From Hybos culiciformis (taxonomy: Eukaryota; Arthropoda; Insecta; Diptera; Hybotidae): 64,000 nt of DNA. A program made the translations under genes and the position numbers. Of this stretch, positions 1 through 12,717 are shown piece after piece (the first letter of the stretch is position 1; each line of letters begins with the position of its first letter). The notes under the pieces were generated by a model. It saw only the letters and a program-made list of their open reading frames with translations. It made no database searches and was not told where the DNA came from. Location of the stretch: positions 26,503,090 to 26,567,089 of the forward strand of contig OZ023274.1 in assembly GCA_964007475.1 (NCBI GenBank), read 5' to 3'.

Positions 1-3000
1 TTTGTGGATCTTGGTCTGATGTAGTAAATGGTACCACAATGGATGGTTATCCTAGCGAACCTTTAAACTTAAATGTGATTTGTTCACATTTTAATATATC
101 GCGTCGCAGTTCGGTTACATTTACTTGGGATTATCCTAAAAAACCAAATGGTGTAGTTGTCTCGTATTTAATCAAAATTGAAGGATCAGCTGAATTTAGA
201 GTTGATGGTAAATATAAAAATGAAACATGGGGTCCAAAAATCCGACGCGTTGAGGAACCTACTCGGAAATTTAGTTTTGAAAGTGTTAATCCAAATACAA
301 ATTATACTATTAGTGTAGCTGGTATAACCCGAAGTCGGAAACAAGGTCAAAATGCTATTGGATCTTGTGAAATGCCGAAAACCGTGCCGGATGTGATTGG
401 ACGTATTATGTGGAATAAAATAAAACTGAGTGAAAATCAATTCGTTTTTAAACTAGTTTTACCAAGAATAAGTGAGAGAAATGGGGAAATATGTTGCTAT
501 CGAATATATCTTGTTAGAAACAATGGTAATAAAAACTTACCACTGCCTGAAGATTTACCAATTTCAACATACAAAGAAGTACATAATAATACAGATGGTG
601 GAGTTTATTTAGCTGATATGTTTCCTGGTGATATGTACAAGTCCGAACTTATTATGGGCGATGGAAAAAGATTATTTGAAAATAATAAAGAAAATCAAAT
701 TCAAGCTGACGATGAATGTAAGAAATGTTTGAATGGAAAATTTCTTACTAAAAATTTTAAATTGCCTAATATTGTGAAATCAACCAAAAATGAAGGTGAG
801 TTCGCGTAGACTGTAGAGTATTTATTTTTTTGTGTTAAAATTTTTTGTACAGTGCGTTATTATGTTCAAAATCTGATTGGTTGAAACTTTCTTGTAACTT
901 AAACTTTTTTTAGAATCTCCCATTGAACCTGAGATAAGTCAACGTGAACAATTATCAAAAGCTGGAAATTTAACACAAGTAGCTTCTAAAATTTTAGACA
1001 ATAGAAGACGCAGGCGAAAAAGAAGGGAAGAAATAAGTGAGACTGCTGTAAATCGTAACGAAATTCAAAACGATCAACATTATGACATTGTAGACGGAGC
1101 TATTGACGCAGACAGTAACTACACTGGTTTTCTCGAAATTATTGGTAATTTTTTTTTTATTAAATAAGTATTTATTTAATTTTTTTTTTTTATTAATTAA
1201 TTTATTTAGTATTTTTTACTTTTTATTACCTTATTTATTTTGAAGCTCTCTTTAAATCAAGAAAAAGAGCAATTATTATTTTCCCATCTTGAACTCCTAT
1301 TAAATTTAACAGTGACTCGCAGCTATGTCCCTTCCTAAACCCTGATTGATTCTCATAAATAAGATTATTTTTTTCAAAGTATCATTCTAAATCTCCATAT
1401 TTTTAACTCTTCTTTCTCCAAAAACATTTGACTCTAGTGAAATCAAATTTATTGGGCGGAATTCACTACATTTTGTAGTATTTTCTACTTTTTATATTGG
1501 GATGGGATTATAATTGAGTTCTTCCACACTTCCGGAAAGATTCCACACAATAGTGAGGTATTAATGGAGGTATTATTGATGGAAAGTAGATTTTCGCCAA
1601 TGAGATCAAAGCAATCTTTAAACATTTTTATATTTTTTTGATACACAGATTTCTTTTTTATTATTACTTTCATTTATTACCTTTTTTAAAGCTTATTAAA
1701 ACATATTGACGATTCGGAATGCTATTATTATTTCTTGTATACTTTTCGAGTTTCAATTTAATTTTTTTTCGTTTTAGTGCAAAATAATCAAGGAAATGGC
1801 TATAAAGAGATTTTGTCCAGCTTTAGTAATTATTTCGAAGCAATAACTTCGAAAGTTTCAGCAGATGATCTAAGTAGTGATGGAATGTCTGTCGTCTTAA
1901 ACATAGTTGTGCAAATTCTTTGTGCACTGATTTTATTAGTGTTACTTTTATTATCAGCATTATGCTTTATGCATCGATATAATAGTAAAAGTTCTGCGCA
2001 AGGTGATGAAGTTATTAGTTTAAGAGATTCGTTAAGGTATGCATAATAGTGAATAAATATAATTTCATAAAATATTTTTTTTACGCTCTAATTTTACACA
2101 ATACCAAGACCACAATTATTTAGACTTAGAGTTTAAAATCTTTTTTATTAGCCTAATATTCAAGAATTCTAGATCTTAACCTTAATATTTTTTTAGCCGA
2201 GCTTTTTGCGGAGGACGTTCTGCTAATCATCGTCATTTAATTAGCACAGCTCTAGCCAAACCTGCTGATGTCGGACCCATATCGAAGTTGGACTTACCAC
2301 AAGCTTACATAAACAGACATAAAGATACCGATTATGGATTTTTAAGGGAATATGAAATGCTGCCAAACCGTTTTAGTGATCGTACAACGAAAAATTCTGA
2401 TCTTAAAGAAAATTCGATGAAAAACAGATATCCGGATATTAAAGCTTATGATCAAACACGAGTTAAATTATCCATGATTAATTCTCAAATCGGATCCGAT
2501 TACATAAATTCCAATTTCGTTATCGGCTACAAAGAGCGAAAAAAATTCATTTGTGCCCAGGTAAATATAAAATTGGAAAAGTATTCTATCGTATAACTAT
2601 TGTAGTAGTTGTTTCATACTTTATTTTTATATAAGAGATTTCGAATTCTAGGTATATAAACATTTTATTTACGATTAATTTCTTTTCAATCTTTTATTGT
2701 TCAGCTTTCTAAAAAATTACTTGTGTAAACTTGATATTTGTTTTTATTTTAGGGACCAATGGAAAGTACTTTAAGTGATTTTTGGCGTATGATTTGGGAG
2801 CAACATTTGGAAATTATTGTTATGCTAACTAATTTGGAAGAATATAACAAAGCAAAATGCGCCAAATATTGGCCAGAAAAAATATCAGATAGCAAACAAT
2901 TCGGAGACATATCTATTGGTAACTAAATTGTACATATATAAAACTTGTAACTAGTTCTCTCCATTTACTTTTATTTTAAAACAAATATGTACTAAATTTT

Positions 3001-6000
3001 CCTTGAATTTTTGTTATTGAATTTTAAATTAATATTTACTTTTATCCAGTTTTCAATTAACCGAAATTTTGAATAAAATTCTTAAATTTTTTTTTTAAAT
3101 AATTTTTACTAATCAAAATATGTGATTTCAGTTTTTACATCAGAACAACGTTATTCAGACTATTTGATTAGGAAGCTTGATATTGCTAAAAAATATGGAG
3201 TCGATGAAGAAGAGGAGCATAGAGAAATCACTCAATATCATTATTTAGTATGGAAAGACTTCATGGCACCAGAGCATCCTCATGGAATAATTAAATTTAT
3301 TCGGCAAATAAATTCTGATTATTCGGTTCAAAGGGGGCCTATTTTAGTACATTGCAGTGCAGGTGATTTCCGTCTCTATTTAGATTTTTTTTTATTAAAG
3401 TTACCAAATCACTAGGTGGGATACCTTTTATACTTAAAGAAGTATGGATTTGGTAATGGGGACAGGAAATTTAGAAAGGATTAAAGCGGCACAAGTCGTG
3501 AATCAATCGTCCGCCAGTTGTCGGGAACAATTTTGATGGGAGAGCATTCCACATTCTCGAGGTGCGAACTGAAAACGAATCTCCGAAGCTCGTTCTATCA
3601 CATCTGGGAATTTTGACGAAATATGGGTGTGACGTTGAAGCGGTACGTGTTTGGCGTGTAAATACTTGAAGTAGAGGAAGTAGGACTTTTACTTCCAGGG
3701 AACACGTATCTGTTCCAACAAAGTATTTATAAAAAATGGAAAGTACAGCTACATTGCGACGGTGGTTGAGTGATGTTAAGGAGCTGGTGGTTTGGTGATT
3801 ATTAATCGATCTAATAGCCCTTCTCTAAACTTTGTCCAGGTACTCAAGATGGGTTTTAGGAGCACCAGCCCATGTATGCGAATTATATTGTAATTTCGGT
3901 CGTATGTAGGAATTGTAAATATTTAAGAGATCAGAGGGGGAAAAGTATTTTTTACATTTTTTTTAGAAAACCAAAACATTTCGCTGCGTTTTTTGCCGTT
4001 TCGAAAATATGAACTTTCCAGCTTAAATCGCTAGTTATTTTCAAACCTAAAATTTCAGGTTTCCAGATTTGGCAATACTTTCTGCTTGAAAAGTAAATTG
4101 GGGATCGAAAGTTGACAGCTTTCTAGAAATAAGCGGCATTGGATTTTGGATGCGTTGAACTCAACTCTGTTGAGAAAACCCCATTGTAAAATTTTGGAAA
4201 GATCGTGATTTATGCTACTTTGCAAAAAATTGCGTTTAGTAGTAAAAGATTAGATTATATCTAGATTTACTTATTTATTTAGTAATTATTTACTAATTAT
4301 TGATTGATGTTCAGTCAACCAATATAATTCAACATTAACATTCTCTATACCATACAAATTCAGTTTTTCAATAAAATTTCACGATTCACTGCAATTATTA
4401 CTTTTTACATATGTGAAGCGAAAACTTTGATGTGAAAAAAATTATCTCAATTTTATATTTATATTTCAGGTGTTGGAAGGACGGGAACATTGGTAGCATT
4501 GGATTCCTTAATACAACAACTCGAAGAAGAAGGTCAAGTTTCTATATTCAACACAGTGTGTGATTTACGGCATCAGCGAAACTTTTTAGTACAGTCATTG
4601 GTAATAATTCTATTCAAAATATTGTTCACCTTTCTACTTTACTAAAAACTCATAATCAATTTATTTTCTAGAAACAATACATATTTTTATACAGAGCTCT
4701 TCTTGACGTTTCACAATTTGGTAACACTGAAATACCAGTCAAATCATTAAGTTCCCACATTGATATTTTGAAACAAAAACCAAATGACAGCAAAGAACAA
4801 TGTAAACTGGAAAAAGAATTCATAGTAAGAAAACAAAATGAGATGAAGTAATTGAATCCAATCTATTATTACATTTTTTTTATAGAAAATTAAATCAATA
4901 ACTGATGAAACAAATAAAACTTGTTCTGTTGGAAATGCTTCCGAAAATATGTCCAAAAATCGAAGCGAATTGATTATACCTTATGATCGTAATCGGGTAA
5001 GGAAAAGATTGTGAAATTCATTAATTAGCATTTCTAACACTATTATTAGTTTAAAATAATTGAATGTATTGTTTAAGGTTATTTTAACGCCAATACCACT
5101 GAAAGAACACTCCACTTATATAAACGCGTCCTTCATCGAAGGATATGATAATTCTGAATCTTTTATAATAACGCAAGATCCATTAGATAATACCATTGGT
5201 GATTTTTGGAGAATGGTATCAGAGCAAGGTATCACTACTTTGGTTATGATTTCAGAGGTAAAAATTTAATTAAATTTTTCAACATTTGATTCATCATATA
5301 AAATTTTTAAATCTAATAATTTTAGATTGGAGATGGACCTAGAAAATGTCCTAGATATTGGGCAGATGACGAAATTCAATATGACCATATTTTAGTAAAA
5401 TATATGCATAGTGAAAGTTGTCCATATTATACAAGACGTGAATTTAATGTAACTAATTTGAAGATTGATGATACGATAAAAGTAACACAATTTCAATATA
5501 ATGGATGGCCTACTGTAGAGGGTGAAGTCCCAGAAGTATGTCGCGGAATTATTGAATTGGTTGATCAAGCACAAAAACATCATAACAATAATGATTGTGA
5601 ACAAAGTGTCAAAAATCCAATTACAGTACATTGCAGGTAATTAGATATTGAGTAAATTAACTACAGGCCCATTGGGCTAACTTCTATTCTTTCCAAAGTA
5701 ATGGAATCCCTCATTAACAATAAAGTTAAAAAGTTAAAAATTGCTAAGTGACCAGCAATATGGTTTTCGTACGAATAAATCGACTAGGTGACCTGATGAC
5801 ATGTTTATCCCACAAGCTCAACGCCAATCTTCACAACTCCGATGAGGCTTGTGTTCTTGCTTTGGATATAGCTAAGGCTTTTGATCGAGTCTGGCACGGC
5901 TTTGATTTCTAAAGTTAAATCAATGGGTCTAGGATCAGCCTTTGTCAACTGGATTAGTAACTTTTTGTCTGGTCGTTCTATTCGTGCTGTTGTGGATGGG

Positions 6001-7740
6001 TACCAGTCAAATATTTTTAACATCAACTCCGGTGTACCCCAAGGGTGTGTTCTCTCCCCAACCCTTTTTCTAATTTTCATTAATGATCTTGTGCAATCAA
6101 CTCTAAACCCCGTCCACAGCTATTTTATTAATAGGAAACCAGCATCTTCAAATGATGTTACTACTAAACGCAATTTTTTTTAAAGTAGCGTAAATCACGA
6201 CCTTTCCAAAAATTTCACAATGAGGTCTTCTCAACAGAGTTGAGTTTAACGCATCCAAAACTCAATGCTGCCTAATTTCTAGAAAGCTGTCAACTTTTGA
6301 TCCCCAATTTTCTTTTCGAGGAGAAAGTATTAGTAAATCTGGGAGCCTTGACATTTTAGGCTCGAAAATAAATTCCGATTTAAGTTGGAAAGTCCATATT
6401 TTCGAAACTACAAAAAACGCAGCGAAATGTCTTGGTTTTCTCAAAAGATGTAAACAATACTTTTCCCCTCTGATCTCTTAAATATTTACAAATCCTACAT
6501 TCGATCGAAATTAGAATACAATTCGCATGTATGGGCTGTTGCCCCTAAAACCCATCTTGAGTACCTGGACAAAGTTCAGAGAAGGGCTATTAGATTGATC
6601 GATAATCACCAAACCACCAGCTCGTCATTAACATCATTCAATCACCGTCGTAATGTAGGTTCACTTTCCATTTTCTATAAATACCTTGTTGGAACGGATA
6701 CGTGTTCCCGGGAAGTAAAGGCCCTACTTCCTCTACTTCAAGTATTTTCACGTCAAACACGTACCGCCTCAACGTCACACCCGGAGATTCGTTTTCAATT
6801 CGCACCTCGAGAATGTGGAATGCTCTCCCATCTAAACTGTTCCCGTCAGCTGGCGGCGGACGCTTGATTTACGACTTGCGCCGCTTTAAGAAGAGTGTAA
6901 ATGATTATCTACTTACTATCCCACTTTTTAATCCCGTCTAAACTTCCTGTCCTCATTACCAAATCCATACTTATAGTATAAAAGGTATCCCACCTAGTGA
7001 TTTGGTAACTTTAATAAAAAAAAAAAAAAAATATTTTGTCAAAATTCCCAGATGTGATAGAGAGAGCTTCAGAGATTCGTTTTCAATTCGCACCTCGAGA
7101 ATGTGGAATGCTCTCCCATCAAACTTGTTCCCGACAGCTGGCGAACGCTTGATTTACGACTTGCGCCGTTTTAAGAAGAATGTAAATGATTACCTACTAA
7201 CTGTCCCACTTTTTAATCCCGTCTAAACTTCCTGTCCTCATTACCAAATCCATACTTCTTATTTTCTTATAGTATAAAAGGTATCCTACCTAGTGATTTG
7301 GTTACTTTAATAAAAAAATAAAAATAAAATAAAACATATATTAAGAAAACAAAATGTACGCTATACGAAACCAAAAATTCCAGTCAAAACATTTTAAATT
7401 AGTTATGTGTTACATCTAAAACAGATATATTTAAACGTACTTTAAATTGTTTCTTTTGTAGTCTCGGCACTGACAGAAGTTCAATATTTGTTGCAATGTG
7501 TATTCTGGTACAGCAATTGAGAACTGAGAAAAAGATTGATATTTGTATAACCGCTAGAAAATTGAGAAGTCAGCGTGCAATGATTTTAGACACATATGTG
7601 AGTAAATAAACAAAATTATAAAAATAACTATTAATATGATAAATTGTATTTTTCAGGCTCAATATGAGTTTCTTCACAGAGCTATTTTAAATTATGCAGA
7701 TTTACACAATCTTTCAATGGAAAATTCTGAAGATTGCTAA
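1..7740 (+). CDS. Ptp69D: Receptor protein tyrosine phosphatase, Ptp69D-like (5' partial, 13 exons)
   Basis: Type I membrane phosphatase that removes phosphate from tyrosine; the Drosophila family member acts in axon guidance. Exons read from splice consensus and phase: 1-795 (enters from outside the window, codons from base 3), 914-1144, 1778-2036, 2197-2560, 2753-2918, 3132-3362, 4470-4600, 4672-4824, 4886-4996, 5078-5257, 5326-5636, 7462-7597, 7657-7740; the joined frame is open for 1,049 residues. Order: fibronectin-type extracellular part, basic furin-like site (RRRRRKRR, exon 2), N-glycosylation motif NYT, membrane helix (exon 3), D1 with the P-loop HCSAGVGRTG split by an intron, and D2 with HCSLGTDR. 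The D1 WPD loop reads WKDF; D2 reads GWPT, so the usual D2 acid Asp is absent. Ptp69D is assigned from D1 text such as [12 protein letters not shown] and domain order; another class R3/Ptp99A-like receptor is the alternative. Retroelements sit in the introns 1145-1777, 3363-4469 and 5637-7461. Confidence 0.85.
1238..1690 (-). pseudogene. Antisense non-LTR reverse transcriptase fragment in a Ptp69D-like intron
   Basis: Read on the minus strand, 1673 to about 1240 gives broken reverse-transcriptase text. First comes a block like [14 protein letters not shown] (before the catalytic palm in Jockey/CR1/I-type elements), then remnants of [22 protein letters not shown] and finally a FLDLKRAF-like block around 1240-1260. 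These are the usual RT motifs in the correct order, but frameshifts and stops separate them. No endonuclease or 3' tail is visible. It is a dead, 5'- and 3'-truncated copy in the intron between exons 914-1144 and 1778-2036, opposite to the host gene. Confidence 0.6.
3383..4255 (-). mobile_element. Non-LTR retrotransposon 3' end, antisense in the intron that splits the D1 P-loop
   Basis: The run of T at 3385-3400 followed by the complement of the 3' terminus (ACTAGGTGGGATACC) is the poly-A/T tail of a Jockey/CR1-type element read backwards. The body is the reverse complement of 6160-7020, with point differences. It starts only about 20 bases after the donor site of exon 3132-3362, so almost the whole intron to exon 4470 is this element. 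No intact ORF remains. Confidence 0.75.
5655..7020 (+). mobile_element. 5'-truncated Jockey/CR1-type retrotransposon in the D2 P-loop intron
   Basis: The element begins inside the reverse transcriptase near an [13 protein letters not shown] block at about 5655, only some 20 bases after the exon ending at 5636. It runs in sense. Residual frames show [22 protein letters not shown] thumb sequence and the RT motif [14 protein letters not shown] (5881-6183), then C-terminal text [15 protein letters not shown] and [17 protein letters not shown] before a stop near 6941. It ends with an A-rich tail at about 7016-7030. Several stops and frameshifts separate the pieces and the FADD block is missing, so it is inactive. 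Confidence 0.75.
7031..7326 (+). mobile_element. Second 3'-end copy of the same retrotransposon family
   Basis: Directly behind the A tail of the first copy lies a further truncated 3' end. The text encoding [19 protein letters not shown] and [12 protein letters not shown] recurs, followed by the same GGTATCC..CCTAGTGATTTGGT terminus and an A/T-rich tail near 7310-7326. It differs from the upstream copy by small indels (for example an added CTTATTTT in the 3' UTR). It is either an independent 5'-truncated insertion into the tail of the first copy or a local duplication. Confidence 0.65.
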
Positions 7741-10700
7741 TAGGTTATGCAGCAATTTTATTTAATATTTTCTGCCTTTATAAATCATGTTCTACAATAT
7801 GATTCTTACATTTTTATTTTATTAACTAATCGATATTTTTATTTTCTATTTAAGTTAGAAAAAAAATACTTTCAAAGTTTCCTGACTTTTAATTCAATTA
7901 AATTTTAATAGCTTTTAAGAAAATAATTGCTTTGATTTAAGCCAAAGATGTAGCTTTTGAAAAAAAAGTTTAACATTTAATTGTAAAATTGTTTAATTGA
8001 AGTAACGTGCATAAGAATAGCCTTCTCATAACAATTCAAATCTGAACATCAAAATTAAGAAATTAAAAAAATGTTCTTGCATTTTCAAAGAGTTATAAGC
8101 TTTCAAGCTATATTGATTTTTTTTGTAATAAACGTGCAACATCTTAATAATCTTTTATATATCCGCATATTGTGATATATAAAATGTTAAATCCTTTTAA
8201 TTGTACTTCTACATTTGTGTTTTAAGCAATCAAATAATAATAGAAGATGCTTATTTAAAATGTTGTGAAAGAATAATTTTTATTATTCTTTAAGTTGTAA
8301 AAATAACTTTCAAAAATCTCCTCACTCGAATAAAAGCGCCTAATTTAAAATATATATTCTTGTGTCCGTAAAAAAATATTTCTTTGATTAAAACTATGCG
8401 CATCTTATGGCTGCCTGCAGTATATAAATTTTACAATTAAGTATAAAGTTTCATGAAATTTTCTAAAATTTCTAGTTTTTGTATATAAAAAATTTCTAAA
8501 TAAAATTAATAAGCGCATTATAAAAAACGTACACCGATTTAAAGAAAAAAAAAAAATATAGGGGCTATAAATATTTTTATTAATTTTAGGATTTTTATTT
8601 TATGTTATATTATTATTACAAAAAAAAAATTATTATAATTTATCTCATTTACCACTATTATTAGAAAATTTTTAGAAAATAAAATTTGTATTTTAGTCAT
8701 AAGAAAACATAAGATTACTCGTTTTTTTAATAAATTTAGATTTTTTTATTAAAAGAAAAAATATAAACATATAATTATTATATTAAAACTATATAACTAA
8801 ATGTAAAATTTAAGTAATTAAATGATGTTTTAAGTTAAAATCAAATGCCATACATATGCACCCGTAATGTTTAATTTCTTGTTGAATCAAAATAGGTCAT
8901 TTTTAAATTATAAAAACTTTTTAAAATAATGGTTGAAATTTTGAAGACTCAAATTTTAGACTTTTTTAATATCAATTTTATTTATTTTTTTACTCAAAAG
9001 CATCAATTTTATAGACATCAATTTTAAGCCACGTAAATAATTTTATTTCTATTTTAATTTTATTTAATGAATAGAAAAATATTTCTTTAATTTCTTGTTT
9101 TAAAGTTGTTTCGGATTTACGGCTAAATAGGAAAAAATAGTATATAATTGTTGGAAATTTACAAAAAAAATTTGTGTGGTTACATAAAATATGTTTTTTG
9201 AAAATATCCTCTTTTATTAAAAAATTATAAATAATTTGTTAATTTTATTATTTTCTCAAATTCCAATCAAATTTACAGAACAATGTTATTATAAACAGCA
9301 GAAAACGAACAAAATTTATTTCAATGCAATACTTTTCTTATTGAAGAAAAACTCAAAAATAAATTTAAAAAAAACTCCTTTTTATGCCTATGTTAAAAGT
9401 AAACAGAAATTATTCGCCTTTGGGGGAGTAATTTATTGTTTTTTTAATAATATACATAAGTAAAATTTAAAAGTGTCTAAATTTACATTAAATCCCTAAG
9501 TCTGTAGGGAAAAATTAAATTCTACGTAATGTTAATTTTAAATTAAATACATAAATGTGAAAATAAAAAAAATAAAATAAAAAGATGAATAAAAGCAAAA
9601 AATAAATTAGCTCAAATGAAAAATGAGTGAAATGTAAAATAAAAATAAAAACTAGCACACAATTTATAAAAATAAGCAAATTAAAACTAAAATAAAAAAA
9701 AAAAAAATAATAGTAGTATTCTTCTTTAAAATTTCTTGATATTTCAGTATTCTGATATCAAGAACTTTCATTTAATTTTGTTTTCACTAAACTAAAAACC
9801 CTGGCTTTTTTTATTTTTATGTTTAATATATATATGTATAAGAAAAACAAATGCTTTAACATATTTGTATTCAAAAAATATAAATTCAAGAGTACCAAAA
9901 ATATCAAGAAATTAAGAGAATACAGGCTTACTAATATAATTTTATACCAGATGACAAACATTTAGGTCTCAATAACATTGAGAATGCTGTGCATTAATAA
10001 TTTTTTTTCTATTTTTTTATTTGCATTTAGATTTGGATATTAGAATAACGTTTTTTTTTTTAGTTCGGTTGCTGATAATTTTTCAGAACAATAAACTTTT
10101 AAAGAATTATCTATTTTGATCTTTTTGGAATTTAATCCTAGTTTTTAATACTAACATTATAATTTAAATGAAACATAAGTAAAAAATTTTAACAATCAAT
10201 TTAGAACCTAATATGGTTAACATTGATTTTTGATATTTTTGAAGAAAAAGCCTGAATAAATATTTCATATTGTCATAATTTTAGTGATTTGCTTGGCATT
10301 ATTTGAACAAAAGGTTTAAATATACCGAAGAAAAATGACTTCTAGATGATATCCCAATCTTGATTAATTTGAAATTCCCTAACCTAGCTACCAGGACATC
10401 AAAGCATTTAAACTTAGATTTTTTTGTTCGCAGATCAATAGTATAATTTTTTTAAATATCAAGTAAGTATCAAGCAACCGAATTTTTTTTTGTGGCACAG
10501 TGTTATAATCACTTAACATTTAAATTCATATAAATATTTAAGTATATATATTAATATACATACATATATTATATTTTATATACAATATTCTAGTCTACAA
10601 AGTAATTTTTCATGTATATAACATTATATTGATCATGGCAAAAATAAACGCATTAAGAAAAAATTTAAACAAATGAATAAGATTTCCAATCAAATTTTTA

Positions 10701-11370
10701 GGTATTCCTTTTATCGGGTTTTTTATTTATTTTATTAATTTTTAATGACTATGGAGACGTACATAAAAGAGAGATTATTTCGAATTAAATAAAGAGCAAA
10801 AAATATTTGTCTTGAGTTTTAAGAGAAAAAAAAGGGTTTCTTTAACTTAAATTTCAAACTCGATTCGCATTAATTAAAATTTGATTTTTAAATTCAAAAG
10901 AAATGTTAATCAATCAAGTAGAGCGTGCCGACCAGTTGATTATGCTTAACTAATTATTTATTTACTTAACCATAACTATTGTTATCATCAAAGACGATCG
11001 ATACTATAATGTTTACAAAATCCAATTACGAAATTTATTTTTACGAAATCTAATAATAATAAATAATATGAATTTCTAGCTTCACTACAATGGGAAGAAA
11101 AAGTAATTTCGTCGGATTTTTGTGATGGACCTTTATTCATAATAACCCAACAATTTCAAACACGATCAATTTCTATGGACAATGAAAAATATACTTCGTA
11201 TATCTAAGTAATCATCATTGTCATTTTAAAATAAAAAGATAGTAAAACTCAATAAAATTCTTGAAAGGATAACTGGTTTATAAAGTAAACCTTGATTTAT
11301 AAATTATTTGTAAAATTTGTAAAGGAAAAGAAAATAATTATCTTCCTAGTTTTCTAAAATTTTGTAGTCA
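7741..11370. other. Gene-free AT-rich sequence downstream of the phosphatase gene
   Basis: About 3.6 kb of A/T runs follows the phosphatase stop codon. The first few hundred bases must hold its 3' UTR, but AATAAA-like hexamers are too frequent by chance to choose a cleavage site. The short frames here (for example 9236-9463 and 9758-9961) are low-complexity Phe/Leu/Lys/Asn strings with no motif, and I do not consider them genes. Confidence 0.6.
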
Positions 11371-11502
11371 ATTGTCGAGACAAAAAATTTGCTTCCTGAA
11401 CTTAAATTATCGTGAATTGTCTATCAAAATAGAACGACAGCTTTTATTTGGTCGACAATTAAAATCTTTATAGTAAATGATATTTTTTTTTAATAAAACG
11501 CC

Positions 11503-11850
11503 GATTTGGATGAAACTTGGTGAGAAGGTAGATGCGATAACTAAACCTCAAAATCCAAGAGGATTTTTTCACGAAACCCCCGTTTCGGAGATATGACCCA
11601 CCAAATCTTTCATGTTTATATATAGGAAACTTTATTTTTGCTCCTATTTGCTCTATGTTTGGAGAGGGGGTGGAAGTGGTGCCCCAGATGTCGAATCCAA
11701 GACTATTTTTTTCGGAACAATCTTAATACGTATGTATGAAAACTTTGGGGGCTATATCTCCGAAACGGAGGGTTTTCGGAAAAAATCCTCTTGGACTTGG
11801 GGGTTTAGTCACCACCTCTACCTCCACCAAGTTTCTGCGAAATCGAAGCT
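11503..11850. repeat. Foldback (inverted repeat) element, diverged copy
   Basis: The left arm (11503-11620) contains GATGAAACTTGG, AATCCAAGAGGATTTTTT and CCGTTTCGGAGATAT. The right arm (11725-11850) contains their complements in reverse order: ATATCTCCGAAACGG, AAAATCCTCTTGGA and CCAAGTTTCTGC. The same core words occur in the large palindrome at 41203-41757, so both belong to one foldback family. The 96-residue frame across the centre is a by-product of the repeat. Confidence 0.65.
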
Positions 11851-12717
11851 GAACACTAATCTGCACTTTAGCCAAATTCTCTGCATTATTATTTTTTTTT
11901 AAAACGATAAACTAAAATTCGCGATCTTTTTACGTGAAGCAAAAAAGGTCTAATGGTCGCTTTTATGATCCAGGTCCAGAAATATTTAAAATTTTAGTTA
12001 ATTATGATTATGAGAATTGAATTTTCCAGCTTTTAAAATTACATGAAACAATAAGTCGACAATTGTCACATTTGCTGACAGTTGTGGATTGTCGACCGGT
12101 CAACAATTGTCATATGATTGCACCCCAGATTTGAAATATTTAAGATATTAATGACTTCAAAAAACGAAAATGTATTTATATTTGGAATAAAAACTAACAT
12201 CTAATAATATTTATAATCGACGTCTAAGATATGACGTGCACAGCTTAAAAAAAGGGGTTAACGATTTACTTTTAACCAACTATTTGATCCTAATTGAAAT
12301 GTAGTCTCCCAGCCTCCCACCTAGTATTTACTATGTATATAAAAAAAATTTACTTGCTTATAATTTCCTTCATTCGGACTGAAATACAAGTTGAAAAATT
12401 TCTTATTTAAAAACTTTGATAGTTACATTTTCAATCTGAATATCATATTCGAATATAATTTTCATTGGTTTGTTATTCATATCATATCAGAAAAATAGTG
12501 TGATCAAACCAGTATTAGTGATTACTAAAATAGTTGAGTTTCCGGAAATAATTTTACGAAATATTTTGATTTGATTAAAAATGAAGACTATATGCTTCCA
12601 TTAAATGTCCGTCCGCCACTAAAACGCTTATAACTAAACATAACATATCGATTTCAAGTCTTTTAATGCCAACCAAATAAGCGAAATCTCATTCATTTTT
12701 AAGTCGACTATATAGTA

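Noticed and set aside
5881..6183. Stand-alone 100-residue gene with RT motifs
   Set aside because: It is a piece of the truncated retrotransposon in the phosphatase intron, flanked by stops and frameshifted RT remnants.
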